From contig SIAD01000004.1 in NCBI GenBank assembly GCA_009691915.1, positions 62,001 to 126,000 of the forward strand: DNA of 64,000 nt, given 5' to 3'. Source of the DNA: Phycisphaerales bacterium. GTDB lineage: Bacteria > Planctomycetota > Phycisphaerae > Phycisphaerales > SM1A02. Position 1 is the stretch's first letter. Every line of letters begins with the position of its first letter. The position numbers and the translations under genes were made by a program. The notes under the pieces are model-generated. The model had not been told where the DNA came from and made no database searches. It saw nothing but the letters and a program-made list of their open reading frames with translations. Below are positions 17,881 through 26,306 of the stretch, piece by piece.

Positions 17881-18750
17881 ATGCGACCTCGCATGCTCGT
17901 GACCGACCTCGATGGCACGCTGCTCAACCGCCAGGGCGAAGTCTCCGAGGCCAACGCGAGGGCGATGAAACGAGCCAGCGATGCGGGGATTGAAGTGGTT
18001 GTCGCGACCGGCCGCGCCTTTGTCGAGTGTCACGGGGTCGTCCGCGGTGTGCTTGAATCTGGCTACGCGATCTCTGCGGGCGGGGCCGCGCTCCACGACA
18101 TCGCCTCGGGAGAATGCCGCGACAGCCAGGCGATTTCGCACGACCTCGTCGAACACTGTACGGAGAGCCTTCTCGCCCACGGGCATCTGGCCCACCTTCT
18201 CAAGGACCCTCATCAGGCTGGTTTCGACTATCTGCTCGTTGGGGACTCCGCCCTCGACGACGCGAGCCGCTGGTGGTTCTCGGTTCACCCGCTTTCGACG
18301 AGATCGGTGCCGACGCTTGACCAGTATGAAGGAGGCCGCTCGGAGGCACTGCATCATGTACTGCGGGTGGGGACGGTCGCTCCCGTCGCGGAACTAGAGG
18401 CGGTGGCGAATGCGATCACCGCGCAGGTCGGTGAGCGGCTCGCCATCAGACACTGGCCCGCGCTGGTGGCGCTTGGTACCGCCGGGATCGAGACCCACCT
18501 GCTGGAGATATTCGCGGCGGATGTCGACAAATGGACGATGGTCGTGCGCCTGTGCAGGCGGCTCGGCATCGATCCATCAACGGTCGTCGCGGTCGGCGAC
18601 GGACTCAATGATCTTGGGATGCTTCGCGGGGCCGGTCTCTCCTACGCAGTCGGCAACGCGTCGGACAGCGTCGTGGCGGCGAGCCACCGTCGTGCCCCCG
18701 ATCACGATCTCGACGCGCTCGCGTTCGTAGTCGACGAGATCCTCGCCTAG
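17881..18750 (+). CDS. HAD-superfamily hydrolase, Cof/IIB type
   Basis: A 289-aa cytoplasmic phosphatase of HAD subfamily IIB. Motif I is MLVTDLDGTLL (nucleophile D9, acid/base D11), motif II is VVATGR near residue 43, and motif IV is VAVGDGLNDLGML with the magnesium-binding acidic pair. A cap domain sits between motifs II and III. Members act on sugar phosphates or flavin/pyridoxal phosphates; the substrate cannot be predicted. It is divergent from the TPR-like gene with only 26 bases between starts, and is followed 22 bases later by the large IOR-like gene on the same strand. Confidence 0.88.
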   Translation: MRPRMLVTDLDGTLLNRQGEVSEANARAMKRASDAGIEVVVATGRAFVECHGVVRGVLESGYAISAGGAALHDIASGECRDSQAISHDLVEHCTESLLAHGHLAHLLKDPHQAGFDYLLVGDSALDDASRWWFSVHPLSTRSVPTLDQYEGGRSEALHHVLRVGTVAPVAELEAVANAITAQVGERLAIRHWPALVALGTAGIETHLLEIFAADVDKWTMVVRLCRRLGIDPSTVVAVGDGLNDLGMLRGAGLSYAVGNASDSVVAASHRRAPDHDLDALAFVVDEILA

Positions 18751-18772
18751 AGCGCGCCAATAGACTCCCCGC

Positions 18773-21700
18773 GTGCTCCACCCTGAAGGAAATGGCATTG
18801 GCGCATCGTGGACGCCGCCCTTGGCGCGTGCCGACGGATACGCGCTCTGCACGGCGGCGGAGGCGCTCCTCAAGGGTTTTCTGGAGACCGAACTCGATGT
18901 TCATGCAGTTTTCGCCGTACGCGCTTCGGCGTTCGGGGGGCTCTTCGCAGTCGTCGACAGCGAGGAGCACCGCGTCGTGCTCGCCCGCAACGGTGTCGAA
19001 GTCATCGAAGTCGCCCACGCGTCGCGCGGGATCGAACTTGCGGCGCAAGAGGCGTCACGGGGGAGGCGCACCGCCGTGCTCGTCGGAAACGAGGAGCTGG
19101 ACGCGGTGATCCTCGCGCTTGCCGAGATCGCGCGCGTTCCGCTGCCGGTGGAGGCAGGCATCTGCCTGGTACTCGAAGACAATCCATACGCAGTTCCGAC
19201 GACCTGTCCCCGGCGCGTCTGTCGCCGCACGGGGCTCGTGGCTCTGGAGCCCAGCGACCTCAGCGCGCTCAGGGACGCCTGTGATGGAGCGATGCGACTG
19301 TCGCGCGGGACGCGGCGCCCCGCGGTCATCGTCACCCATGTCTCGCTGCTTCGTTCCGGGGCAACGCTGCCCGTGGCACCGAATCGGCAGGTGAGCAGGA
19401 TGGACCACGCGGCGTGGCTCCGGCGCCGAAGAGTGCAGCGCGCCGCGGACGCGACGGATCCGCTGCAGATTGTGAGGCGGATGGAAGTGAATCGCCTCGA
19501 GCACCTGCCAAATCCCGGTGAGCGCGAGCAGTACGGATTCATCGCCGTCGGCGCCGCGGCGACGGCGGTGCGCCACATGCTCGACGAACTCGGGCTCTCC
19601 GGCCGCGTGCCGCTGCTGCGGCTGGTGGCACTCGACCCACTCGACGAGGCGGTCGTCTCGCGCATCCTCACACGGTGCCATCATGTAATCGTCGTGGAGC
19701 CGAGGCCGGGCTCGGTGGCTCCTCGCATCGTGGCGCTGGCCCAGACGATGAAATCCATCGACACTCCTCCCGCTCAGGTGTGGTGGGACTCGCTTCCTGC
19801 GGCGGCAGGCGATGTCGAGAAGCTGGGGATCAACGATGGGATGCGTACCAGCCTCCTCACCCGGAGGGTCATCCGCCTTCTGCACGAAGTGCGCCCTCGG
19901 CTCAATGTCGAAGAGCGACTGGCGCGGATTCCGGCGTCCGTCGCCACCATGGCGATTCCGCGCCGTTCCCACGGCATCGGGTCGGGCGCGGCGCGCGAGG
20001 CCATTGAGGCCGCGATCGCTGCCGCCGCGGCCACGCTGGCGTCGCGCACGGGAACCGAAATCGCCGCGCGCGGCATCGTGTCGGAACGGGGAGCGCCTCC
20101 GGAGTGCGCCACGCTGTGCACGATTGAAGTCTGGGATCTGGCAAGGTTTGTCCGAGACTCGATCGCGCTCATTGATCAAGTCGCACGCGAGTCCGGTCCG
20201 CGTGTCGTCGTGGTGACCGAGCTCGGTGGCAGTAGTAGGGTCGACTGCGAACGGCTCGCTCGCGCCGTCGCCGGATCGGGGGTCGAAAGCCGACTCGCCT
20301 TTGTGTCGATTGATCTCAACGACCACAAGGGCCTTCATGCGGCACTTGTGGCCGCGGCCGACTCTAACTCGCTGACGGTGGTGACTGCGCGAGACGGCCC
20401 GCCCGCGCGTTATGACATCGCCGCGCACAATCGAAGGGCCCAGGAGATCGACCGCGATGGATTCCTCAGGCAACAGCGTTTCGTTCTTCCCGCCGACAAT
20501 GCGTGTGAACTGAGGGATCCAGGTCTGGCAACGCAGGTGGCGCGAGGGCTCCTGCGCGGCGCTGATCCGCTTCAGGCGGAGCCTCGCGTGGAACGGCTGT
20601 CAGTTCCGGGCGGACAGGGGATCCATGTGAAAGTCGACCTCCTATATGAGCAGGTCGAGATCGTTCGGAGCCGGCCACCGGCGGCGATCGACGCACTACG
20701 CGAACCCCTTCGAATGGCTCCGCCCACTCCGCTGCACGCAACTCAGGGGATCTGGCGTGCGCACTTGGCGGGGATTCGAGGAGATGCTCCCGGCGCCGCG
20801 GGTCAGGTGATCGCAGAGGCGGGGCGCGCGATGGGCTTTCGTGTGGAGTGGACGCACCTTGGTGCGGCGATCGGACCAGGACGCCGCGCTTGGTCGCAGG
20901 TGATGTTCACTCGCATGGACACTCCGTCCGGATCAGGCCACGATCCGGCGGTCGACGGCCTCTCGGAGCTCCCCAGCGTCGCCGTGCAGATTCCCTACGG
21001 GGAGGCGGATCTGGTGATGGGTGTCGATCCCGTCGAGACGATTCGGGCTGTGGCGACCGATCCACAACTTCGCGTGGCCAGTCCCACGGTGACCGCGATT
21101 GTCGCCAATACCCGGCCGCTCGAGGACCAGATCGATCCGGAAACGATGGTCGCGGCAGCGCAGTTGGCGTCCGCGGTCGAGGCGACCACGATGCCGGATC
21201 GTCGTGTTCTCCTCGACTTTGCCTCGGATGTCCGCGGGATATTCCTGACTGACCGACCCGTCGATCTCGTGATCGTTGGTGTGGCGTTTCAGCGCGGGTT
21301 CATCCCCGTGTCGATCGAGGCGCTGGAGGCGGCGGTTCGACGGCTTGAGGCGCGTGGCTATGCCCGCAGTTTTGAGGCGATCCAGCTGGGCCGCGTGCTC
21401 GGCGGAAGTGGCGCCCCGGCACAGGGCATACCGCGAGGCACGCGAACTGATGCTGCGACCGATGCACTGCGTCTTGCGCGGCGGGTGAGCGCGGATCGAC
21501 AGCTTGGTAGACGGCGCGATCGAATCCGCGGCGAGCGCCTACGGACGGCGGTCGCCGCCACACTGGCGCGGATGAGCGACCTCGGTTCGACTAGCGACGG
21601 ACGCACGGCCCTGCGCGACTTCGCGACGGCGATGCGACGATGCGAGATGTGGGGCGGATTCGAGTACGCCATGCGCTACGCCTCGGTCATCGAGCGACTG

Positions 21701-22219
21701 TTGGGGTCGACTCCCGACGCCAGCGCCCTTGAGCTGGCGAAGCTCACGATCCTTCCTGTGGCCGAACTGTTCCTGATCCGCGATCTCTGGTATGTCGGTG
21801 CGCTTACCACGAGCCTCGATCAGAGCCATCGCATCCGCGCGACGCTGGGTGTGCGGCTCGCGCGCGGCGACGAGATTCACCGACGCTACCTCCACCGGCT
21901 CGACATCCGCCTCCGCTCGCGCCAGTGGGTGATCGAATTCCGCTCCAGCGACTGGCCTGACCGGATCCTGCGCGCGACGCTGCCATGGATCCCCTCCGGG
22001 CTGCGTGGCACCCTCGTCCAGCGTCAGTCGCGCGAGACGCTTGTCCGACTCATGGAGCGGGCGGCCAGGGAAGTGGATCGGCGCGCGGAGTGGATCGAGT
22101 GTGCGCGGATCCTTCTCGGAGCCGCCATTGACGGAAGTCTGCGCACCCTTGATTCAGAGGGAATCAAGGCGATCGCCCCCGACACCACTCGAAATGCGCC
22201 AGGCGCCGAGGGCGCCTAG
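18773..22219 (+). CDS. Indolepyruvate:ferredoxin oxidoreductase-like fusion lacking visible cofactor motifs
   Basis: A 1148-aa protein whose domain order follows fused IorA-IorB proteins. About 25-200 resembles the pyrimidine-binding domain (GICLVLEDNP, LEPSDLSALRDA, RRPAVIVTHVSLLRSG). About 250-335 is the transketolase-C-like domain (YGFIAVGAAATAVRHML). About 660-860 is the IorB/gamma domain (EADLVMGVDPVETIRAV, AIVANTRPL, GVAFQRGFIPVSIEALEAA), and about 940-1060 resembles the C-terminal DUF6537 region. Expected catalytic elements are not seen: there is no CPGCPHR-like or GDG..N TPP motif, no ferredoxin CxxCxxC clusters, and the gamma GGQG reads RGDAPG. It may be a non-catalytic homologue or work differently. 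The start is GTG 18773 without a clear ribosome site. Confidence 0.7.
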   Translation: MLHPEGNGIGASWTPPLARADGYALCTAAEALLKGFLETELDVHAVFAVRASAFGGLFAVVDSEEHRVVLARNGVEVIEVAHASRGIELAAQEASRGRRTAVLVGNEELDAVILALAEIARVPLPVEAGICLVLEDNPYAVPTTCPRRVCRRTGLVALEPSDLSALRDACDGAMRLSRGTRRPAVIVTHVSLLRSGATLPVAPNRQVSRMDHAAWLRRRRVQRAADATDPLQIVRRMEVNRLEHLPNPGEREQYGFIAVGAAATAVRHMLDELGLSGRVPLLRLVALDPLDEAVVSRILTRCHHVIVVEPRPGSVAPRIVALAQTMKSIDTPPAQVWWDSLPAAAGDVEKLGINDGMRTSLLTRRVIRLLHEVRPRLNVEERLARIPASVATMAIPRRSHGIGSGAAREAIEAAIAAAAATLASRTGTEIAARGIVSERGAPPECATLCTIEVWDLARFVRDSIALIDQVARESGPRVVVVTELGGSSRVDCERLARAVAGSGVESRLAFVSIDLNDHKGLHAALVAAADSNSLTVVTARDGPPARYDIAAHNRRAQEIDRDGFLRQQRFVLPADNACELRDPGLATQVARGLLRGADPLQAEPRVERLSVPGGQGIHVKVDLLYEQVEIVRSRPPAAIDALREPLRMAPPTPLHATQGIWRAHLAGIRGDAPGAAGQVIAEAGRAMGFRVEWTHLGAAIGPGRRAWSQVMFTRMDTPSGSGHDPAVDGLSELPSVAVQIPYGEADLVMGVDPVETIRAVATDPQLRVASPTVTAIVANTRPLEDQIDPETMVAAAQLASAVEATTMPDRRVLLDFASDVRGIFLTDRPVDLVIVGVAFQRGFIPVSIEALEAAVRRLEARGYARSFEAIQLGRVLGGSGAPAQGIPRGTRTDAATDALRLARRVSADRQLGRRRDRIRGERLRTAVAATLARMSDLGSTSDGRTALRDFATAMRRCEMWGGFEYAMRYASVIERLLGSTPDASALELAKLTILPVAELFLIRDLWYVGALTTSLDQSHRIRATLGVRLARGDEIHRRYLHRLDIRLRSRQWVIEFRSSDWPDRILRATLPWIPSGLRGTLVQRQSRETLVRLMERAAREVDRRAEWIECARILLGAAIDGSLRTLDSEGIKAIAPDTTRNAPGAEGA

Positions 22220-23316
22220 ACCCGCACTCGCTCGTGCCGGAGCTGTCCGCAGGCGGCGGCGATGTCGCGACCGCGGCTGGCGCGAATATGCGCGTTGACT
22301 CCCTTACTCCGCAGGATCTCCTGGAACGAGTGCACCGCTTCCGATCCCGGGCGTGAGTAGGGCATCCCGCGGACCTCGTTGTATCGAATCAGGTTCACAT
22401 TCGCGTGGACTCGCCGCGCGTGGACCGCGAGCTCAGCCGCGTGTTCCGCTGTGTCGTTGACCTGGCCGAGGAGGATGTACTCAAGCGTGATCTCTCGGCC
22501 AGTCCGTCGGAACCACTCGTCGCAGGCATCGAGCAGTTCGGCGATCGTGCTGAACTGGGCCCACGGAATGATCTCCCGCCTCAGTTGATCATTGGGCGCG
22601 TGCAGGCTGAGCGCCAGCGTCACCGGAATCTCGAAGTCGCAGAACTTCCGGATCGCCTCGGGAAGTCCGACGGTCGACACCGTGATCCGTCGCGCGCTGA
22701 TCCCGAGCCCCCACGGCGCGTTGATCGTGCGGATCGCCTGGGTCACGGCTGCGTAGTTGGCAAGCGGTTCCCCCATCCCCATGAACACGACATGCGAGAT
22801 TCGCTCGACCGCGCCGAGTCGTCCCAGCCTCCAAACCTGTTCGACGATCTGCCCCGCGGTCAGGTTTCCCTCGAGTCCTCCGATCCCAGAGGCGCAGAAT
22901 GTGCAGCCGACTGGACAGCCCAGCTGGCTGGAGACGCAGGCGGTGTGACGATCCTCGCTGGGGATCATGACACACTCCGTTTCTCGACCACGGGCCACCC
23001 GCCGCTGGTCAAGTACCTGCAGCGCGCCCGCCGGGGGATCCGTCGGATCATCCGTCGAACTCCAAGCGAGCAGCAGCTTCTGTGTCCCGTCGGTTGCGGA
23101 CTGATGGGCGATCACCCGTGATCGTTGGAACTCGAATTCCGATGCGACCAGTTCGCGATGTGCCTTCGAGAGGTCGGTCATCGCCGCAGGATCCACCACG
23201 CCTTTGCGATAGACCCAGTTGAGCCACTGCGTCGCCGCATGGCGTGGCATCCCACGCGACTGTCCCCACTGGGACACTCCCTCGAGGTCGCAGTCAAAGA
23301 AGTGGAGGAGGCTCAA
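22216..23316 (-). CDS. rlmN: 23S rRNA (adenine2503-C2)/tRNA methyltransferase RlmN
   Basis: A radical-SAM enzyme that methylates A2503 of 23S rRNA. The SAM cluster motif is CPVGCTFCASG and the substrate-bound catalytic cysteine is in AAACGQL near the C-terminus. Other family blocks are QLGCPVGC, VFMGMGEPLANY, ITVSTVGLP and LALSLHAPND. TTG 23316 is the preferred start because it overlaps the ispH stop as TTGA, and the normal RlmN N-terminus (short helix, then QWLNWVYRKGV) follows, giving 366 aa. The frame is open to an ATG at 23385, but that adds 23 unrelated residues inside ispH. The 3' end overlaps the convergent IOR-like gene by four bases. Confidence 0.93.
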   Translation of the reverse strand: MSLLHFFDCDLEGVSQWGQSRGMPRHAATQWLNWVYRKGVVDPAAMTDLSKAHRELVASEFEFQRSRVIAHQSATDGTQKLLLAWSSTDDPTDPPAGALQVLDQRRVARGRETECVMIPSEDRHTACVSSQLGCPVGCTFCASGIGGLEGNLTAGQIVEQVWRLGRLGAVERISHVVFMGMGEPLANYAAVTQAIRTINAPWGLGISARRITVSTVGLPEAIRKFCDFEIPVTLALSLHAPNDQLRREIIPWAQFSTIAELLDACDEWFRRTGREITLEYILLGQVNDTAEHAAELAVHARRVHANVNLIRYNEVRGMPYSRPGSEAVHSFQEILRSKGVNAHIRASRGRDIAAACGQLRHERVRV

Positions 23317-24383
23317 TTCGCAATCGCCGACCCGCGCAGGGTCATGTCCACAGTGCGGAAGGGGATACGGTGCCTGTCGAACCACTCACGCAGCCGTACG
23401 CCATCGTCACTTCGCACGATCCGACGCCCCGCAGGGTCAATGCCACGCGCACGCATCATGCCCTTGAGTGTTCCTGGCAGCCCGAACTCCACATCTTCAT
23501 GACGGATGTCGTGCTGCTCGACTTCCGCGCCGTGATCGCGCACCAGAGTCTCAATGATGTCGTGCACGAGGTCTTCGGGAGCACTCGCCCCAGCTGTGAG
23601 GAGCAGCGTCTCGACCCCCACAAACCATGCGGGGTCGATCTCGCTCCGATCATCGACTAGGCGTGCCGGAGTCCCGACGTTCTGTGCGATCTCGGTCAGA
23701 CGGACAGAGTTTGAGCTGTTGGCGCTGCCGACGACGAGCACCAGATCGCACTCGGGGGCGATCGCTCGGACGGCCGTCTGCCGGTTCGTCGTCGCGTAGC
23801 AGATGTCGCTGGCGGGCGGATCCTTGATCTTGGGAAATGCTCGCTTCAGCGCGTCGATGATGATTGTGGCGTCGTCGAGCGACAGGGTTGTCTGGGTTAG
23901 GTAGACGAGCTTCTCGGGGTCGTGAATCGTCAGGGCGGAAATGTCAGCGGGAGTTTCGACCACCTGCATCGAGTCCGGTGCCTCGCCCAGCGTCCCGACG
24001 ACCTCCTGATGGTGGCGATGCCCCACGAGAAGAATCTGATAGCCCTTGCGCGCGTAGCGGATCGCTTCAGCGTGCACCTTGGTCACGAGCGGGCAGGTGG
24101 CGTCGATGGCTGCGAGTCGCTTTTGCCGAGCCTCCTCGCGGATCGCCGGGCTCACGCCATGCGCGCTGAAGACGACAATAGCCCCGTTGGGGACTTCATC
24201 GATCGACTCGACGAATGTGACGCCGCGCGCCTTGAATCGTTCCACCACATGGCGGTTGTGGACGATCTCGTGGAACACAAAAATCGGCTCACCCGCGCAG
24301 ATGTCGAGTAGTTGGTCAACGACATCGATCGCCATGTAGACGCCTGCGCAGAAGCCGCGTGGATTGGCGAGCACGATCTTCAA
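23313..24383 (-). CDS. ispH: 4-hydroxy-3-methylbut-2-enyl diphosphate reductase
   Basis: IspH is the last enzyme of the MEP pathway and reduces HMBPP to IPP and DMAPP with a [4Fe-4S] cluster. All three cluster cysteines are visible: C12 (RGFCAG), C97 (DATCPLV) and C195 (DICYATTNRQ). The catalytic histidine regions HEIVHN and SAHGVSP are also present. TTG 24383 is chosen since the conserved start (M/L)KIVLANPRGFCAG begins there, giving 356 aa. Longer starts, such as ATG 24440, would overlap the divergent hpnC start. The neighbour across the 55-base divergent gap is the squalene operon, which uses the downstream products of IspH. Confidence 0.95.
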   Translation of the reverse strand: MKIVLANPRGFCAGVYMAIDVVDQLLDICAGEPIFVFHEIVHNRHVVERFKARGVTFVESIDEVPNGAIVVFSAHGVSPAIREEARQKRLAAIDATCPLVTKVHAEAIRYARKGYQILLVGHRHHQEVVGTLGEAPDSMQVVETPADISALTIHDPEKLVYLTQTTLSLDDATIIIDALKRAFPKIKDPPASDICYATTNRQTAVRAIAPECDLVLVVGSANSSNSVRLTEIAQNVGTPARLVDDRSEIDPAWFVGVETLLLTAGASAPEDLVHDIIETLVRDHGAEVEQHDIRHEDVEFGLPGTLKGMMRARGIDPAGRRIVRSDDGVRLREWFDRHRIPFRTVDMTLRGSAIAN

Positions 24384-24438
24384 GGACCTCTCATCATAGC
24401 CGGGACATCGGGATGACTGCGGTAGTCTTGGTCCCTTC

Positions 24439-25395
24439 ATGAACGATACGAAGGCGGATCGCACGGTCGGACTGCGCGAGTACGGGCCCGACTCGGACAC
24501 GGCGCCGTCGCTCCAAGAGGCCCGCGAATGGTGTCGCCGCCTCACCAGGACGCACGGCGAAAACTTTTCAGTGCTCAGTAGCCTCGTCCGCGCCGATCTC
24601 GTGGCCGACTTTTCGTCCGTCTACGCCTTTTGCCGCTGCGCCGATGACCTCGGCGACGCGGCAGGTTCGTCGGCACGATCCTCGGAACTGCTGTGCTGGT
24701 GGCGCACACAACTTCATCGCTGCTTTGCGGGCGAGGCGAGCCACCCTGTGTTCGTCGCATTGCAGGACACACTGTCGCGGCGGTGTCTGGGGATCAACCT
24801 CTTCGAAGATCTCATCAGCGCGTTCGAGCTTGATCAGTCGAAGCGTCGCTACTCGACATGGGAGGAACTGCTCGGGTACTGCCGCTTGAGTGCCGACCCC
24901 GTGGGGCGCCTTGTCCTCGCCCTTCTGAAAGACGATGTGGGGCGCGACGGGGTCGCCGCCAGTGATGCCATCTGCACGGCCTTACAGCTGACCAACCACT
25001 GGCAGGATGTGCGGCGGGATCTAGTCGAGCGCGATCGCATCTATGTCCCCGCCGAAGCGTTCCGCGGCCAACGATTCGAGGAACGGCTCGCGTCGACCTG
25101 TCGGCAGGGGTACGCCCCGGACCGGGAGTTTCTCTCCGAGTGGCGAGAGACGCTGAGGCCGCTGGTCGAGCGGACCTGGTCGCTCTTCGAGCAAGGCGGG
25201 TCGCTCGTCGACATGGTGGGTCCATCAAACCGCGGGCTGATCTGGCTTTTCCTCAAGGGCGGCGAAGGGACACTTCGAGCGATCGAACGGTGGAACTTCG
25301 AGACATGCCTAGTTCGCCCGCGGCTCTCCGGGGTTGTCAAAGGCTCGCTGCTGCTGCGCGCGCGCTGGCGAATGACCCGGGGAGTCCCGCGGTGA
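24439..25395 (+). CDS. hpnC: Hydroxysqualene synthase HpnC
   Basis: HpnC converts presqualene diphosphate to hydroxysqualene in the three-enzyme bacterial squalene route. The 318-aa chain has the HpnC-type N-terminal block GENFSVLSSLV (about 40-50), the first aspartate-rich motif CADDLGD (67-73) and the second, QLTNHWQDVRRD (183-194). It is the first gene of an operon with hpnD (GTGA overlap) and hpnE (GTGA overlap). A substrate supply link is suggested by the divergent ispH. Assignment to HpnC instead of HpnD rests on the ENF..S motif and gene order. Confidence 0.9.
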   Translation: MNDTKADRTVGLREYGPDSDTAPSLQEAREWCRRLTRTHGENFSVLSSLVRADLVADFSSVYAFCRCADDLGDAAGSSARSSELLCWWRTQLHRCFAGEASHPVFVALQDTLSRRCLGINLFEDLISAFELDQSKRRYSTWEELLGYCRLSADPVGRLVLALLKDDVGRDGVAASDAICTALQLTNHWQDVRRDLVERDRIYVPAEAFRGQRFEERLASTCRQGYAPDREFLSEWRETLRPLVERTWSLFEQGGSLVDMVGPSNRGLIWLFLKGGEGTLRAIERWNFETCLVRPRLSGVVKGSLLLRARWRMTRGVPR

Positions 25396-26306
25396 CTCTC
25401 ACCAGTGGGGCGAGTGCTCTCTTGGCTGATGGGCCGACACGCGAGGCGGTCATGGCGTGTCGCGAGGTCACCCGCCGTCGGGCGGGCAACTTCTACTGGG
25501 GGCTCCGGCTCACCCCCGAGCCGTGGCGCTCGGCGATGTTCGCGATCTATGCCTGGATGCGCGCTGCCGATGACTTAGTGGATGGGAAGGAGTGCTCGAA
25601 CAGCACGGATCTCGCCCCCGGGGTAGTCGCCGCGATTGAGGCGTTCCGTCGCGCCACGAGAGATGCGGTGGCTGGGAATGCCTCCACAGAAGTGCCGCTC
25701 TGGCGCGCGCTCGCCGCGGTGGCACGGGAGTACCCGCTCGACATTCGAGACTTCGATGAGATGCTCGATGGGCAGCTCTCCGATCTGACTCCGCGCTCGC
25801 TTCAATCTTGGGCAGAGGTCGATCGCTACTGCCACCAGGTTGCCAGCACCGTCGGCTGCGCGTGCATACGGATCTTCGGGTTCTCTGACCCGAGCGCGAT
25901 TGCACTGGCGGAAGCCCGCGGTGTCGCCTTCCAACTCACCAACATTGTCCGCGACATCCGCGAGGACTACGCGCGCGGTCGCGTGTATCTCCCGGAGGAG
26001 GAGCTGCGCCGCGAAGGACTCTCCGCCGCAGAACTCTGTCGGTGGCAACGGCCGGAGCAGTGTGCAGCACTCATCGAGCGGGTCATCGCACGGGCGCGCG
26101 AGCAGTTCGAAATCAGCGCACCTCTTGACTCGATGGTCGATCGCGAGTGTCGCCCGACGCTGTGGGCCCTCACGCGGATCTACCGGGAATTGCTGGAGCG
26201 GATTGCCAGAGATCCATCGCAGATTGCGCGGGGACGGATCTCGCTCCCGATTCACCGCAAGCTCCTCATCGCGCTCAGGGCGCGCTCGCGGGGCGCCCAG
26301 GCGTGA
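25392..26306 (+). CDS. hpnD: Presqualene diphosphate synthase HpnD
   Basis: HpnD condenses two farnesyl diphosphates to presqualene diphosphate. In this 304-aa protein the aspartate motifs are RAADDLVD (about 57-64) and QLTNIVRDIRED (about 181-192), followed by the family block RVYLPEEEL. The start region TRRRAGNFYWGLRLTPEPWR matches the usual HpnD N-terminus. GTG 25392 is chosen because it overlaps the hpnC stop (GTGA); longer in-frame starts would lie within hpnC. The stop overlaps the hpnE GTG start in the same way, so the three proteins are probably made in fixed ratio. Confidence 0.92.
   Translation: MTLTSGASALLADGPTREAVMACREVTRRRAGNFYWGLRLTPEPWRSAMFAIYAWMRAADDLVDGKECSNSTDLAPGVVAAIEAFRRATRDAVAGNASTEVPLWRALAAVAREYPLDIRDFDEMLDGQLSDLTPRSLQSWAEVDRYCHQVASTVGCACIRIFGFSDPSAIALAEARGVAFQLTNIVRDIREDYARGRVYLPEEELRREGLSAAELCRWQRPEQCAALIERVIARAREQFEISAPLDSMVDRECRPTLWALTRIYRELLERIARDPSQIARGRISLPIHRKLLIALRARSRGAQA

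Noticed and set aside
19055-20473. 472-codon open frame antisense to the IOR-like gene
   Set aside because: It lies wholly antisense to a better-supported protein, and its Arg/His/Asp-rich composition is typical of GC-rich antisense shadows.
24384-24440. Longer IspH start at ATG 24440
   Set aside because: It would overlap the hpnC start codon on the other strand and add residues not seen in IspH; the conserved start is at TTG 24383.
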